A program made the translations under genes and the position numbers. From Lachnospiraceae bacterium UBA3633 (GTDB lineage: Bacteria; Bacillota; Clostridia; Lachnospirales; Lachnospiraceae), in contig DFKY01000012.1 of the NCBI GenBank assembly GCA_002374095.1, forward strand, positions 1-64,000: 64,000 nucleotides of DNA, written 5' to 3'. A model generated the notes under the pieces. It did not search any database. It was given only the letters and a program-made list of their open reading frames with translations, and was not told the origin of the DNA. Positions 7,831-16,289 of this stretch are shown in pieces (positions within the stretch are counted from its first letter, which is position 1; each line of letters starts with the position of its first letter).

Positions 7831-9651
7831 ATGGAAAGAAAAGGTAATCGTTTAAGTGGATATGATAGTAGTAGATATGGCACAAGAAATGTGAATATCT
7901 CTCGTGATGCAATAAAACGGTATAAGCAAAGTCGAAGGAGAAAAGATAACAATGCACCAAAGATTATAGCACTTGTGCTTGCATCAATGCTTGTCATAGC
8001 ACTTGTCATTTTTGGAATAGTAAGATTTATACAATATAGAAGTGAAAAGAAAGAGATTGAAGGATATAGTGCTTTAGAAATGAAGCAGGATATATACATA
8101 GATTTTTCTATTTTAGGTATGAAAGAGCCATTTTCTATAAAGGGACTTACACTCCAGGATGTATATGATAAAGTTCTTGGTTCGTATAATTTCAATATCA
8201 TTATAAAAAATAGTAATCCAGAGATAGATATTTTTGAGATGCCTGAGTATGGCACACCTGCAACTGATGAAAATTATGATAAATATTTGAAAGGACAAAA
8301 TAGCGATGATCTTGGTTCTGGTCAAGCTGTTGAAGTAGAGAATCCGCTTTCAGACATAACTATAAGTGCGACAAAAGATACATACAAATTACCTGATTTT
8401 CTTGAAGGACAGATAAAAGAATTTGTTGATGAGATATATGATAAATATCTTTACTTGTCTAAAAATGAGTTTGACAAGAAAGGCGTAGATGTGACATCAA
8501 GTGATTTTACACCAGATTTTAAATTTGAAGCTAAAATCAATGATATAAATCTTGATGATTCTTTGTCACAGCTTTCAAGACTCTGGGACACAAAAGCAGT
8601 AAGAGGACAGATAGAAAAATTTGACTCCAAAATCAATGAGTTTGTATTTGGAGATGATCATAGAGGATATCTTATAGATCAAGACGAACTAAGGCAGAGA
8701 ATTATAAGTGAGATTAATGCAGGAAATCTTGATACAGAGCTTTGGACAGTGCTTAATATGGTTGATGCAAGTGGTCCTTCAGTAAAATCAAAATATAAAT
8801 ATGTATCAGTATTTGAGACTTGGACAAGCAACAATGAAAAAAGAAACAATAATATAAGAAATGCATGTAATGGATTAAATGGTTATATAGTAAAGCCTGG
8901 ACAAGAATTTTCATTCAATAAAGTTATCGGACAAAGGACAGAAGAGAGAGGTTATGATTATGCACCTGCATATCTTGAAGGACAAGTTGTAGAAGAACTT
9001 GGAGGAGGAATATGTCAGGTTAGCACGACTCTTTACAATGCAGTATTTGGATCAGGACTTACTACAACATATAGAAAGTCACATACATTTGAGCCAAGTT
9101 ATATAACACCAGGGCTTGATGCTACAGTGTCGTTTTACGGACCAGACTATAAGTTTATAAATGATAGTGAGTATAGTGTAGGAATAAGAGCAAGTTATGA
9201 AAAAAATAAAGTTAAGATAGAAATATTTGCAGTACCAATACTTGAAGAAGGAGTTACACAAAATCTTGTATCAAGCAAACTTCAAGATTTAGAAGTGCCA
9301 TCAATTTCTATAATTAATGAAGGAAAAGCAAGTCGTGGATCAAAAGGAAGTGAATGGCAAGTATATAAAGTTGTAAAAAGAGGGGATGAAGAAATAGAGA
9401 GAGTATTTGATCATCAAACTATATATCATGGACATACGCCTACAGCATTTGAAGAAAATACTTATGTGGATGATGATGGAGTGCTTCAGACCAATAAGTT
9501 TGTAGAGACAAGAAAAGAAGAGCCTACGACCAAAGCTTCTACAACAAGAAATATTGATAGTGCTGAAGAAGAAATAGCACCACCAGAATCAACAAATATA
9601 GTTTTTGAGATGGCACCAGGTGGGACAAGTAGTACAGGTCAGCCACAATAA
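7831..9651 (+). CDS. VanW family membrane-anchored cell-wall protein
   Basis: The 606-residue protein has a basic N-terminus, one membrane segment (about 44-65) and a large extracellular part. The VanW signature GGGICQVSTTLYNA begins at residue 391 and is preceded by FNKVIGQRT, as in the YoaR/VanW family linked to vancomycin-resistance clusters and cell-wall processes; its reaction is unknown. The tail is Thr/Ser/Glu-rich. No van ligase or dehydrogenase genes are nearby, so resistance is not implied. The start abuts the leuS stop codon and its ribosome-binding site (AAGAGGA) lies inside leuS, so expression is coupled. Confidence 0.85.
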   Translation: MERKGNRLSGYDSSRYGTRNVNISRDAIKRYKQSRRRKDNNAPKIIALVLASMLVIALVIFGIVRFIQYRSEKKEIEGYSALEMKQDIYIDFSILGMKEPFSIKGLTLQDVYDKVLGSYNFNIIIKNSNPEIDIFEMPEYGTPATDENYDKYLKGQNSDDLGSGQAVEVENPLSDITISATKDTYKLPDFLEGQIKEFVDEIYDKYLYLSKNEFDKKGVDVTSSDFTPDFKFEAKINDINLDDSLSQLSRLWDTKAVRGQIEKFDSKINEFVFGDDHRGYLIDQDELRQRIISEINAGNLDTELWTVLNMVDASGPSVKSKYKYVSVFETWTSNNEKRNNNIRNACNGLNGYIVKPGQEFSFNKVIGQRTEERGYDYAPAYLEGQVVEELGGGICQVSTTLYNAVFGSGLTTTYRKSHTFEPSYITPGLDATVSFYGPDYKFINDSEYSVGIRASYEKNKVKIEIFAVPILEEGVTQNLVSSKLQDLEVPSISIINEGKASRGSKGSEWQVYKVVKRGDEEIERVFDHQTIYHGHTPTAFEENTYVDDDGVLQTNKFVETRKEEPTTKASTTRNIDSAEEEIAPPESTNIVFEMAPGGTSSTGQPQ

Positions 9652-9656
9652 AAACA

Positions 9657-9680
9657 TGTAAGGGTTAGCGCCCAAGGAGA
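9657..9680 (+). promoter_or_regulatory. GTAGGGG-type leader element, tpiA copy
   Basis: TGTAAGGGTTAGCGCCCA runs directly into the ribosome-binding site AAGGAGA. It shares the GTA(A/G)GGG start, a short middle and the GCCC(A/G)A end with four other copies in this window. GGG and CCC can form a small hairpin immediately 5' of the ribosome-binding site. Confidence 0.5.
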
Positions 9681-9685
9681 GAAAA

Positions 9686-10435
9686 ATGAGAAAAAAAATA
9701 ATAGCAGGAAATTGGAAGATGAATATGACACCAAGCGAGGCAAAAGATTTAATAAGATTACTTAAAGATGGCTGCAACACAGATAGTAGTGATGTGGTTT
9801 TTATAGTACCATCAATAGATGTAACTACTGCAGCAGAGTGCCTTAAAGGAACTCAAATAAAGCTTGGTACACAAAATTTTTATTTTGAAGATAAGGGTGC
9901 ATTTACTGGAGAGATAAGTGCAAAAATGATACTTGATGCAGGTGGAGAATATGTGATAATAGGTCATAGCGAAAGAAGAACGATTTTTAAAGAAGATGAT
10001 GCTATGATCAATAAAAAATTAAAAAAGGCACATGCAGAAGGATTAAAACCAATACTTTGTTGCGGAGAGAGTTTATCACTTCGCGAAGATGGTACATATA
10101 AAGCCTTTATAGAAGGACAGATAAAATCCGCATTTGAAGGTGTTAGTGAAGAAGAAGTAAAAAATACAGTTATAGCTTATGAACCTATCTGGGCTATAGG
10201 AACAGGAAAGACTGCGACAGCAGATGAGGCAGAAGAAGTATGCAAGATGATAAGAGATTGTATAAAAGCTATATATAGTGAAGATGCAGGTGAAACTATA
10301 AGGATACAATACGGTGGCTCAGTAAATGGCAGTAATGCAAAAGAACTTTTTGAGAAACTAGATATAGATGGTGGTCTTGTGGGTGGTGCAAGCCTTAAAG
10401 ATGACTTTATAAAAATAGTTAATTATAAAGCATAA
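9686..10435 (+). CDS. tpiA: triosephosphate isomerase
   Basis: TpiA interconverts dihydroxyacetone phosphate and glyceraldehyde 3-phosphate in glycolysis. The 249-residue barrel shows GNWKMN (active-site Asn and Lys), IIGHSERR (electrophilic His) and AYEPIWAIGTGKTA (catalytic Glu and flexible loop 6), with the phosphate-binding GGSVNGSN near the end. Length is standard. It follows the VanW gene by 34 bases with no terminator, and its start is set by AAGGAGA at 9674-9680, inside the shared leader element. It is not part of a gapA-pgk cluster here. Confidence 0.97.
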   Translation: MRKKIIAGNWKMNMTPSEAKDLIRLLKDGCNTDSSDVVFIVPSIDVTTAAECLKGTQIKLGTQNFYFEDKGAFTGEISAKMILDAGGEYVIIGHSERRTIFKEDDAMINKKLKKAHAEGLKPILCCGESLSLREDGTYKAFIEGQIKSAFEGVSEEEVKNTVIAYEPIWAIGTGKTATADEAEEVCKMIRDCIKAIYSEDAGETIRIQYGGSVNGSNAKELFEKLDIDGGLVGGASLKDDFIKIVNYKA

Positions 10436-10488
10436 TGTATCTAACACAAAATTTTAATAAATGCTTAATAAATTAATGCTTAATTTTG

Positions 10489-10517
10489 TTGACAATAACG
10501 ACTTATTATCTTAAAAT
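10489..10517 (+). promoter_or_regulatory. sigma-A promoter of small secreted protein gene
   Basis: TTGACA (10489-10494) and TAAAAT (10512-10517) are 17 bases apart, about 23 bases before the ATG. With the terminator at 10904 this makes the 114-codon gene its own transcription unit. Confidence 0.7.
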
Positions 10518-10539
10518 ATAGATAATCGAGGTAAAGCTT

Positions 10540-10884
10540 ATGAAAAAAATGTATTCTTTAATTGGACTACTTTTATCAGTGGTACTTGTATTCGGTGCCG
10601 TTAATTTTGTGTTTGCTGAAGATAGAGCATTAAATGCTGATGAGAAAGCAGCATTTATAGTTCGTGAAGAGTGGGATGCATGGGTGAAATCATTTACTGC
10701 ATCACTTAGTGAATTTGATAAACAAGCTACAGCAAAGATTTATAGCAACATGGATTACTACGATATGCAGTATCGTTTTACTGAGAAGTATAAGACAAGC
10801 GAATATCTTGATTCAGATGGAAAACCTACACAAAAACTTAAAGATGCAATTAAGGCAAAACGAAAACAGTTAAATAGAGGATAG
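10540..10884 (+). CDS. small secreted protein of unknown function
   Basis: I do not recognise this 114-residue protein. It has a clear signal peptide: two Lys, a hydrophobic core (residues 6-24) and a probable cleavage after VFA at about residue 26. The mature part, some 88 residues, is helical-looking and rich in Lys, Asp and Tyr, with no cysteines after cleavage and no repeats. It has its own promoter and terminator, so it is expressed independently of tpiA and hrcA. The conserved-looking feature is a YDMQYRFTEKYKTSEYL stretch in the middle. Confidence 0.7.
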   Translation: MKKMYSLIGLLLSVVLVFGAVNFVFAEDRALNADEKAAFIVREEWDAWVKSFTASLSEFDKQATAKIYSNMDYYDMQYRFTEKYKTSEYLDSDGKPTQKLKDAIKAKRKQLNRG

Positions 10885-10903
10885 AAAAGGGTTTATATAT
10901 AAT

Positions 10904-10932
10904 AAAAAGAGATGAAAATACATCTCTTTTTT
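10904..10932 (+). terminator. Rho-independent terminator
   Basis: AAAAAGAGATG pairs with CATCTCTTTTTT around an AAAATA loop and ends in a T run. Confidence 0.85.
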
Positions 10933-10963
10933 ATTTTGCACTTAAATGTTAAGAGTTCATCGT

Positions 10964-10992
10964 TTGACTAATGTTTTAAAATATATTATTAT
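10964..10992 (+). promoter_or_regulatory. sigma-A promoter of hrcA
   Basis: TTGACT (10964-10969) and TATTAT (10987-10992) with 17-base spacing. No CIRCE element was found around it, so hrcA does not appear to repress itself through the usual operator. Confidence 0.65.
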
Positions 10993-11026
10993 TAAAGTAA
11001 GACTTTTTATGTAAGAAGGTGACAAA

Positions 11027-12100
11027 ATGCCTAGAAAAAGTATAAAAAATGATGCTGTAGTAGCAAAAGTCGATATTCTTGATGATAGAAAAAAAGAGAT
11101 ACTTCTTACTATTATAAAGATGTATCTTGATACTGGTGAACCTGTAGGTTCCAGGACGATAAGCAAAAAAAATGGTATGTCATTAAGTTCTGCTACTATA
11201 AGAAATGAGATGAGCGACCTAGAAGAGCTTGGATATATAGTAAAGCCTCATACATCTGCAGGTAGGATACCATCGGATAAAGGCTATCGTTTTTATGTCA
11301 ATAATCTTATAAAAGAAAAAGATAGTGAGATAAAAAATATAAAGACAGAGATGAACGCAAGAGTTGATAAGCTTGAAGATATGCTTAAAGTGGTCGTGAA
11401 GACTATAGCATCCAATACAAATTATGCTGCTATGATAGCAGGACCAAAAGTATCTACTACAAAGATAAAGTATGTGCAATTATCTAATCTTGAAAATAAT
11501 AAGGTTCTTGTAGTTCTTGTGGCAGAAGGCAATGTAGTGAAGACAAGCATTGTAGATCTTGATAGAGTAATAGATGCAAAAGAGATTCTTGATCTATCAA
11601 TGACTTTAAATAATATTTTGTCAGGCGAAAAAGTATCCGATATAAAAGGCGAAAAAGTAACGAAAGAGATTGGGAAACTAAAAAAGAACAAAAAAGATAT
11701 AATGATAATAATTGATCATATAGAAGATGCATTTATTGAAAAGACTAATTTTGATAATATCTTAACTTATGGATCTAATAATTTCTTTAAGTATAAAGAA
11801 TTTGCAGAAAATGGTGACATCGGAAGTCTTGTAGAAGCTTTCGAACAGAAAAAAGATCTTGCACGAATTGTAGATAAAGCCAATGAAGATTCAGAAGAGA
11901 CAGGACTTAAAGTGTATATAGGTGAAGAATCACCAGTTAATACGATGAAAGATTGCTCTATAGTAACAGCTAATTGCGATTTTGGAAATGGCATGAAGGG
12001 AACTATAGGTGTAGTGGGACCAAAAAGGATGGACTACGAGAAAGTACTAAAAACTATAAAAAATACTATGCAAAATATAAGCAAGGAGCTTGAAGGTTAG
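11027..12100 (+). CDS. hrcA: heat-shock repressor HrcA
   Basis: HrcA represses class I heat-shock genes by binding CIRCE, with GroEL aiding its folding. The 357-residue protein shows the N-terminal winged helix with the signature GEPVGSRTISK, then SSATIRNEMSDLEELGYI and HTSAGRIPSDKGYR, all family hallmarks, followed by the GAF-like effector region. A short basic N-terminal extension (MPRKSIKNDAVV) precedes the usual start. Its likely target in this window is groESL at 44.7 kb, where a CIRCE is present. Unlike most Firmicutes, grpE-dnaK-dnaJ do not follow; a HAD gene starts directly after the stop codon. Confidence 0.95.
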   Translation: MPRKSIKNDAVVAKVDILDDRKKEILLTIIKMYLDTGEPVGSRTISKKNGMSLSSATIRNEMSDLEELGYIVKPHTSAGRIPSDKGYRFYVNNLIKEKDSEIKNIKTEMNARVDKLEDMLKVVVKTIASNTNYAAMIAGPKVSTTKIKYVQLSNLENNKVLVVLVAEGNVVKTSIVDLDRVIDAKEILDLSMTLNNILSGEKVSDIKGEKVTKEIGKLKKNKKDIMIIIDHIEDAFIEKTNFDNILTYGSNNFFKYKEFAENGDIGSLVEAFEQKKDLARIVDKANEDSEETGLKVYIGEESPVNTMKDCSIVTANCDFGNGMKGTIGVVGPKRMDYEKVLKTIKNTMQNISKELEG

Positions 12101-12709
12101 ATGATAAAAAATGTGATTTTTGATATGGGCAATGTTCTTATTGATTTTGACCCTATGCGATATGTAAAAGAGCTACATATAAATGATAAAGAAGAAGAGG
12201 ATAAGATTTATAAAGCAACATATCTTAACTATAAGTCTATATATATGGATTATGGTGCGATAAGCGATGAAGAGTTTATCAATCATGTAGTTGATGGACT
12301 TGGAGAAGAATATAGAGAAAAGATAAAAAAACTTATACTCAACTGGACAGATTATCTGATACCTATAGAAGGAGTGGAAGATATAATCAAAGAGCTTAAG
12401 AATAAAGGCTATAAATTGTACTTACTTTCCAATGCAAGTTTTAATCAACATAATTATTGGGAAAAGATACCAGCGCACAAATATTTTGATGGGAAGATAG
12501 TATCTTGTGATGTAGGATCTATAAAACCATTTCCTGAAATATATGAAGCTCTTTATAAAAAGTATGACATAAAGCCAGAGGAAAGCTTTTTTATAGATGA
12601 TCTAATTATCAATATATTTGGAGCTAACCGTACTGGCATGGAAGGATACGTGTTTACAGGAAGTGCAAAAGATTTAAGAGAAGAGCTTCAGAAGAAAGGA
12701 ATATTGTAG
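12101..12709 (+). CDS. HAD-family hydrolase (YihX-like)
   Basis: A 202-residue HAD superfamily protein. Motif I is FDMGNVLID, with the nucleophile Asp8 and the DxGN variant usual for YihX-type alpha-D-glucose-1-phosphatases. Motif II is LLSNAS, the motif III lysine is in IKPFPEIYE, and motif IV is FFIDDLIINI. In motif IV the residue after DD differs from the common DDSxxN form but Asp-Asp is kept. Substrates are probably phosphorylated metabolites. The start is immediately after the hrcA stop codon, so the two are co-translated. Confidence 0.85.
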   Translation: MIKNVIFDMGNVLIDFDPMRYVKELHINDKEEEDKIYKATYLNYKSIYMDYGAISDEEFINHVVDGLGEEYREKIKKLILNWTDYLIPIEGVEDIIKELKNKGYKLYLLSNASFNQHNYWEKIPAHKYFDGKIVSCDVGSIKPFPEIYEALYKKYDIKPEESFFIDDLIINIFGANRTGMEGYVFTGSAKDLREELQKKGIL

Positions 12710-12713
12710 AAAG

Positions 12714-13715
12714 ATGAAAGGACTTGAATTATCAAAAAGTTTTTATGAAGAGTATGGAAAGAAGATGATTCATGAATCATTTCCAGATCTTGAGTCAAAA
12801 ATAGCAGTTGGGCTTATAGGAGCAGGATCTGAATGTTTTTCATATGATGATGAAGTATCTACTGATCATGATTTTGATCCAGGTTTTCTTATATTCGTAC
12901 CAGACAATATTGATGAAAAAGAAGAATTTAGACTTAAGAGAGAGTATGCGAAGCTTCCTACGGACTATAAAGGTTTCAAAAGAGAAGTGATGGCACCAGC
13001 TGGAGGAAATAGACGAGGCGTAAAAAAAGTTTCAGATTTTTTACTTGAGAAGACAGGAAGCAGAGATGGTAATTTATCGCTTTTTGATTATCTACATGTG
13101 CCGGAAGAGTCTCTTGCAGAACTTACAAATGGAGAGATCTGGCGAGATGATAGTAAGATAATTACAAATTATAGAGTGAAGTTTTTTGTTATGCCAGAAG
13201 ATGTAAAGTTAAAAAAACTCGCAGGAGAGATTCTTTTGATGGCACAATCAGGTCAGTATAATTTTAAGAGATGCGTCGCTCACAATGAACTTGGTGCCGC
13301 AAGACTTGCACTATATGAATTTGTAAATGCGACCATACATGTAGCATTTTTATTAAATGAAGTCTATATGCCATATTATAAATGGAAATTTAAAGCACTT
13401 AGAGATCTTTCTTGGCCTAAAGTATTGAAGGTAAAAAGTGAACTTAACTATATAGAAGGCATAGAAGATGATGACTATCATGAGATACCATTTGAAGAAA
13501 AATTAGTGTCACTTTTAAATGTAAGTGATGAGAAGATATTTAGTGGAAAAGTGGAAAATGATATAGAATTAATAGCGAGCACTTATATAGAAAGATTAAA
13601 AATAGATGGTTTGTCAGAAAATAGGTCAAACTATCTCGAGCCACATGCTTATGATGTGAACAATAAGATAAAAGACATAAACTTACGAAATGCTCATATA
13701 TTAGCTGCGGTGTAA
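12714..13715 (+). CDS. DUF4037 domain protein (nucleotidyltransferase-like)
   Basis: This 333-residue protein matches the DUF4037 family by its opening (LSKSFYEEYG, then GLIGAGSECFSYDDEVSTDHDF). The Gly-Ser and the following Asp-x-Asp pattern look like a nucleotidyltransferase-fold active site. Function is unknown. It is followed 4 bases later by a TPR protein, a pairing that I recall from other Lachnospiraceae, suggesting the two work together. It lies in an unbroken run from hrcA to aroD with no terminator inside. Confidence 0.75.
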   Translation: MKGLELSKSFYEEYGKKMIHESFPDLESKIAVGLIGAGSECFSYDDEVSTDHDFDPGFLIFVPDNIDEKEEFRLKREYAKLPTDYKGFKREVMAPAGGNRRGVKKVSDFLLEKTGSRDGNLSLFDYLHVPEESLAELTNGEIWRDDSKIITNYRVKFFVMPEDVKLKKLAGEILLMAQSGQYNFKRCVAHNELGAARLALYEFVNATIHVAFLLNEVYMPYYKWKFKALRDLSWPKVLKVKSELNYIEGIEDDDYHEIPFEEKLVSLLNVSDEKIFSGKVENDIELIASTYIERLKIDGLSENRSNYLEPHAYDVNNKIKDINLRNAHILAAV

Positions 13716-13719
13716 CTAT

Positions 13720-14538
13720 ATGGATGAGATAAAGAAAGACGAATATGTCATAAAACCATGTACAACTTGTTCCAATCAAGTAAAGAATATTGACATGGAG
13801 AGAATAAGACATAGACTCGATAAACTTTTTGATGAGAAGGATTTTGATGAAGCTGAGGCTTTGATAAATTATTGGTTAAAGGAAGCGCATATTGCAAAAG
13901 ATTTAAGATCAGAGCTTGAGCTTCAAAATGAGTACATAGGATTTTTACGAAAGCAAGGTAGAGGCGAAGATGCAAAGCTTCATGCAAAAAGGTGTATAGA
14001 GTTAGTAGAATCATTGTCACTTGATAAAAGTGTAAGTGGTGGAACAATCTTTTTAAATGTAGCGACAGTGTATAAAGCATTTGGTGAAGCAAATGTGGCA
14101 CTGTCTTATTTTTTGAAAGCAAAAGAGATATATGAGAAGTGTCTTGATAAAAATGATAAGCTTATTGCTGGACTTTATAACAATATGGGGCTTGCCCTTA
14201 CAGATCTTTCGCAGTTTGATGCAGCATATAAGATGTATAGTGATGCCATAACTATTATGGGACAAAATATAGGCAACGAACTTGATAAAGCTATATCTCA
14301 CCTAAATCTTGCTGATTTAATATATAAAAAGTATAAGTCTGATTTAAGTGATGATTATAGTAAGTATAGTGATGAGATAGAGAATAATATATCTATTGCA
14401 TGGAATCTCTTAAATAAAGAAAGTATACCACATGATGACTACTATAGATTTGTATGTGAGAAATGCGCACCAAGCTTTGGATTCTATGGTTACTTCATAT
14501 ATGAAAAAGAACTTAAAAAGAGAGCAAATGAGAGATGA
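13720..14538 (+). CDS. tetratricopeptide repeat protein
   Basis: A 272-residue helical protein with several TPR-like units, recognised by paired Ala/Tyr/Leu patterns: FDEAEALINYWL, VALSYFLKAKEIYEKCL, LYNNMGLALTDLSQFDAAYKMYSDAI, then HLNLADLIY. The first 25 residues carry a CTTC pair. TPR proteins are binding scaffolds; its partner may be the DUF4037 protein encoded just upstream. No strong ribosome-binding site precedes ATG 13720, and ATG 13795 is an alternative start. The stop codon overlaps the tatD start (ATGA). Confidence 0.75.
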   Translation: MDEIKKDEYVIKPCTTCSNQVKNIDMERIRHRLDKLFDEKDFDEAEALINYWLKEAHIAKDLRSELELQNEYIGFLRKQGRGEDAKLHAKRCIELVESLSLDKSVSGGTIFLNVATVYKAFGEANVALSYFLKAKEIYEKCLDKNDKLIAGLYNNMGLALTDLSQFDAAYKMYSDAITIMGQNIGNELDKAISHLNLADLIYKKYKSDLSDDYSKYSDEIENNISIAWNLLNKESIPHDDYYRFVCEKCAPSFGFYGYFIYEKELKKRANER

Positions 14539-15356
14539 GAATATTTGATACACATGCACATTATAGTGATGAAAAATATGATATAGATAGAGAAGAGCTT
14601 TTTAGAAGAATGTATAAAGACAGTGTTCAAAGGGTGACTCTTATAGGAGCAAGTCTTGATGAATCAAAAAATGAAAAGGAACTTGCCATAAAATATAATA
14701 AGTTTTTAGATATGCCAAAGTTTTATTTTACTGTTGGAGACCATCCAGATGAAGTGCCAAAATGTAGTCCAGAAAGTGTAGAGGGCGTACAGCATCTTGA
14801 TAGTTTGAAAAGTCTTGCGATAAAAGGTGCATTGTCTGCAATTGCTATAGGAGAGATAGGGCTTGATTACCATGGTGATTTTAAAAATGAAGATGACTAT
14901 GAGAATCAAAAAAAATGGTTTATAGCAGAGATTAATCTTGCACGAGAGTTGAACATCCCTATAGTTGTTCACTCAAGAGATGCATGTAAGGATACTTTAG
15001 AAATAGTGAAAAATTATGCAAAAGGTATCGGAGGAATTATCCATTGTTTTTCATATGAGCCTGAGATAGCAAAAGAATATGTAAAGCTTGGGTATCATAT
15101 AGGAATTGGTGGGACTGTGACATTTAAAAATGCAAGAAAGACAAAAGAAGTGGTGGCAGAGATAGGCATTGAGAATATAGTTACAGAGACGGACTCTCCT
15201 TGGCTTGCACCTACACCTTATCGAGGTGAAAGAAATGAATCTTCATATATACGTTATGTGATAGAAGAGATTGCGAAAATAAAAGAAAAAGACATAGAAA
15301 TAGTGTCAGAGGCATTATATCAAAATGCATTAGTGGTATATAATTTAAAAGACTAA
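14535..15356 (+). CDS. tatD: TatD family metal-dependent deoxyribonuclease
   Basis: A 273-residue amidohydrolase-type barrel. The metal ligands seen are DTHAHYSD, the Glu in GEIGLDYHG, VHSRDA, IHCFSY and TETDSPWLAPTP. These match the TatD/YcfH family of 3'-5' DNases and related hydrolases. In most clostridia the gene is near metG or rnmV, neither of which is here. It begins within the stop codon of the TPR gene (ATGA), so translation is coupled. Confidence 0.9.
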   Translation: MRIFDTHAHYSDEKYDIDREELFRRMYKDSVQRVTLIGASLDESKNEKELAIKYNKFLDMPKFYFTVGDHPDEVPKCSPESVEGVQHLDSLKSLAIKGALSAIAIGEIGLDYHGDFKNEDDYENQKKWFIAEINLARELNIPIVVHSRDACKDTLEIVKNYAKGIGGIIHCFSYEPEIAKEYVKLGYHIGIGGTVTFKNARKTKEVVAEIGIENIVTETDSPWLAPTPYRGERNESSYIRYVIEEIAKIKEKDIEIVSEALYQNALVVYNLKD

Positions 15357-15359
15357 ACT

Positions 15360-16127
15360 ATGATAAGAAAAAAGTATAAAAATAAGTTTTTATTATGTTA
15401 TCCGATTTTAGAGAAGGGAATCTATGGCATTTTAAAAAAAATAGAAAAGATAGATGATAAATTAATAGATGCTTATGAGATACGACTTGATAGTCTAAAA
15501 TACATTGATGACAGTGACAACAAAGTAAAAGAGATACTGAATGCTATAAATGTAGTAAAAAAATGTTATAAAAAGAAGAAAATAATTGCGACAATAAGGA
15601 CTTGTAAAGAAGGTGGGAAAAGCAATATTGATAAAAAGAAATATGCTTTTTATATAGAAGAAATATGTAAAAACTCACTGGCCGATTATGTTGATATAGA
15701 AAATGATACGCTGAAAGATGTCGGAAATACTCTTTATAAGCACTATAAGAAAAAGATAATACTTTCAAAGCATATATTTGATAAAAAATTCTCTAAAGAA
15801 AAGTGTAAAACGATAATAGAGAAAATGCTAAAAAAAGAATGCAGCGTTTTAAAGATGGCAGTAGCAGTATATAATGAAAAAGACTTATATGAATACATGG
15901 ATTTGGCAAAAAATTATGCTTTACGACTTGAAAAAAGAGGGACAAAGTGTATTTTTATAGCCATGGGGGATATGGGAAAAGTGTCAAGAATATTTCCAGA
16001 GTATACGAAAACACAGGTAGTCTTCTTAAATGCTTATAAAAAAAGGGAATTAGGGCAATTTTCGTTAAAAGAGTATATATATTATCGAAATATTATATTT
16101 GCTAAAAATAAAAACAATATATTGTAG
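15360..16127 (+). CDS. aroD: 3-dehydroquinate dehydratase, type I
   Basis: AroD dehydrates 3-dehydroquinate to 3-dehydroshikimate, step three of the shikimate pathway. The 255-residue protein has YEIRLD, ATIRTCKEGG, LSKHIFDK with the catalytic His, VLKMAV with the Schiff-base Lys, and AMGDMGKVSRI plus GQFSLKEY at the end, the type I pattern. It is strongly Lys-rich. It is separated from the other aro genes, which lie about 32 kb away on the other strand, and supplies the one activity that cluster lacks between AroB and AroE. A terminator follows at once. Confidence 0.85.
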   Translation: MIRKKYKNKFLLCYPILEKGIYGILKKIEKIDDKLIDAYEIRLDSLKYIDDSDNKVKEILNAINVVKKCYKKKKIIATIRTCKEGGKSNIDKKKYAFYIEEICKNSLADYVDIENDTLKDVGNTLYKHYKKKIILSKHIFDKKFSKEKCKTIIEKMLKKECSVLKMAVAVYNEKDLYEYMDLAKNYALRLEKRGTKCIFIAMGDMGKVSRIFPEYTKTQVVFLNAYKKRELGQFSLKEYIYYRNIIFAKNKNNIL

Positions 16128-16138
16128 TAAAATGCTAT

Positions 16139-16163
16139 AAAAGACACTAAATGTGTCTTTTTT
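16139..16163 (+). terminator. Rho-independent terminator after aroD
   Basis: AAAAGACAC and GTGTCTTTT pair around a TAAAT loop and run into TTTTTT. It ends the hrcA-to-aroD run. Confidence 0.85.
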
Positions 16164-16186
16164 CTTACTTTTATATTTAAAAATGC

Positions 16187-16250
16187 TTGACACGTGACAT
16201 TTAAAGGGTTATTATATATATAACCTTATAAATGCAATGGTTATGCATTT
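16187..16250 (+). promoter_or_regulatory. mgl promoter with two palindromes
   Basis: TTGACA (16187-16192) and TATTAT (16210-16215) are 17 bases apart. GGTTAT/ATAACC forms an inverted repeat centred on the -10 box, and AAATGCA/TGCATTT (16230-16250) forms another just after the expected start. Either could be an operator for a sugar-responsive regulator; neither matches a consensus I can name. Confidence 0.6.
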
Positions 16251-16289
16251 TAAACTGTTCAAATATAGAACAAATCTTTAGGAGGCAAT

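Noticed and set aside
10933..11026. CIRCE operator before hrcA
   Set aside because: No TTAGCACTC-N9-GAGTGCTAA or close variant was found, only the plain promoter.
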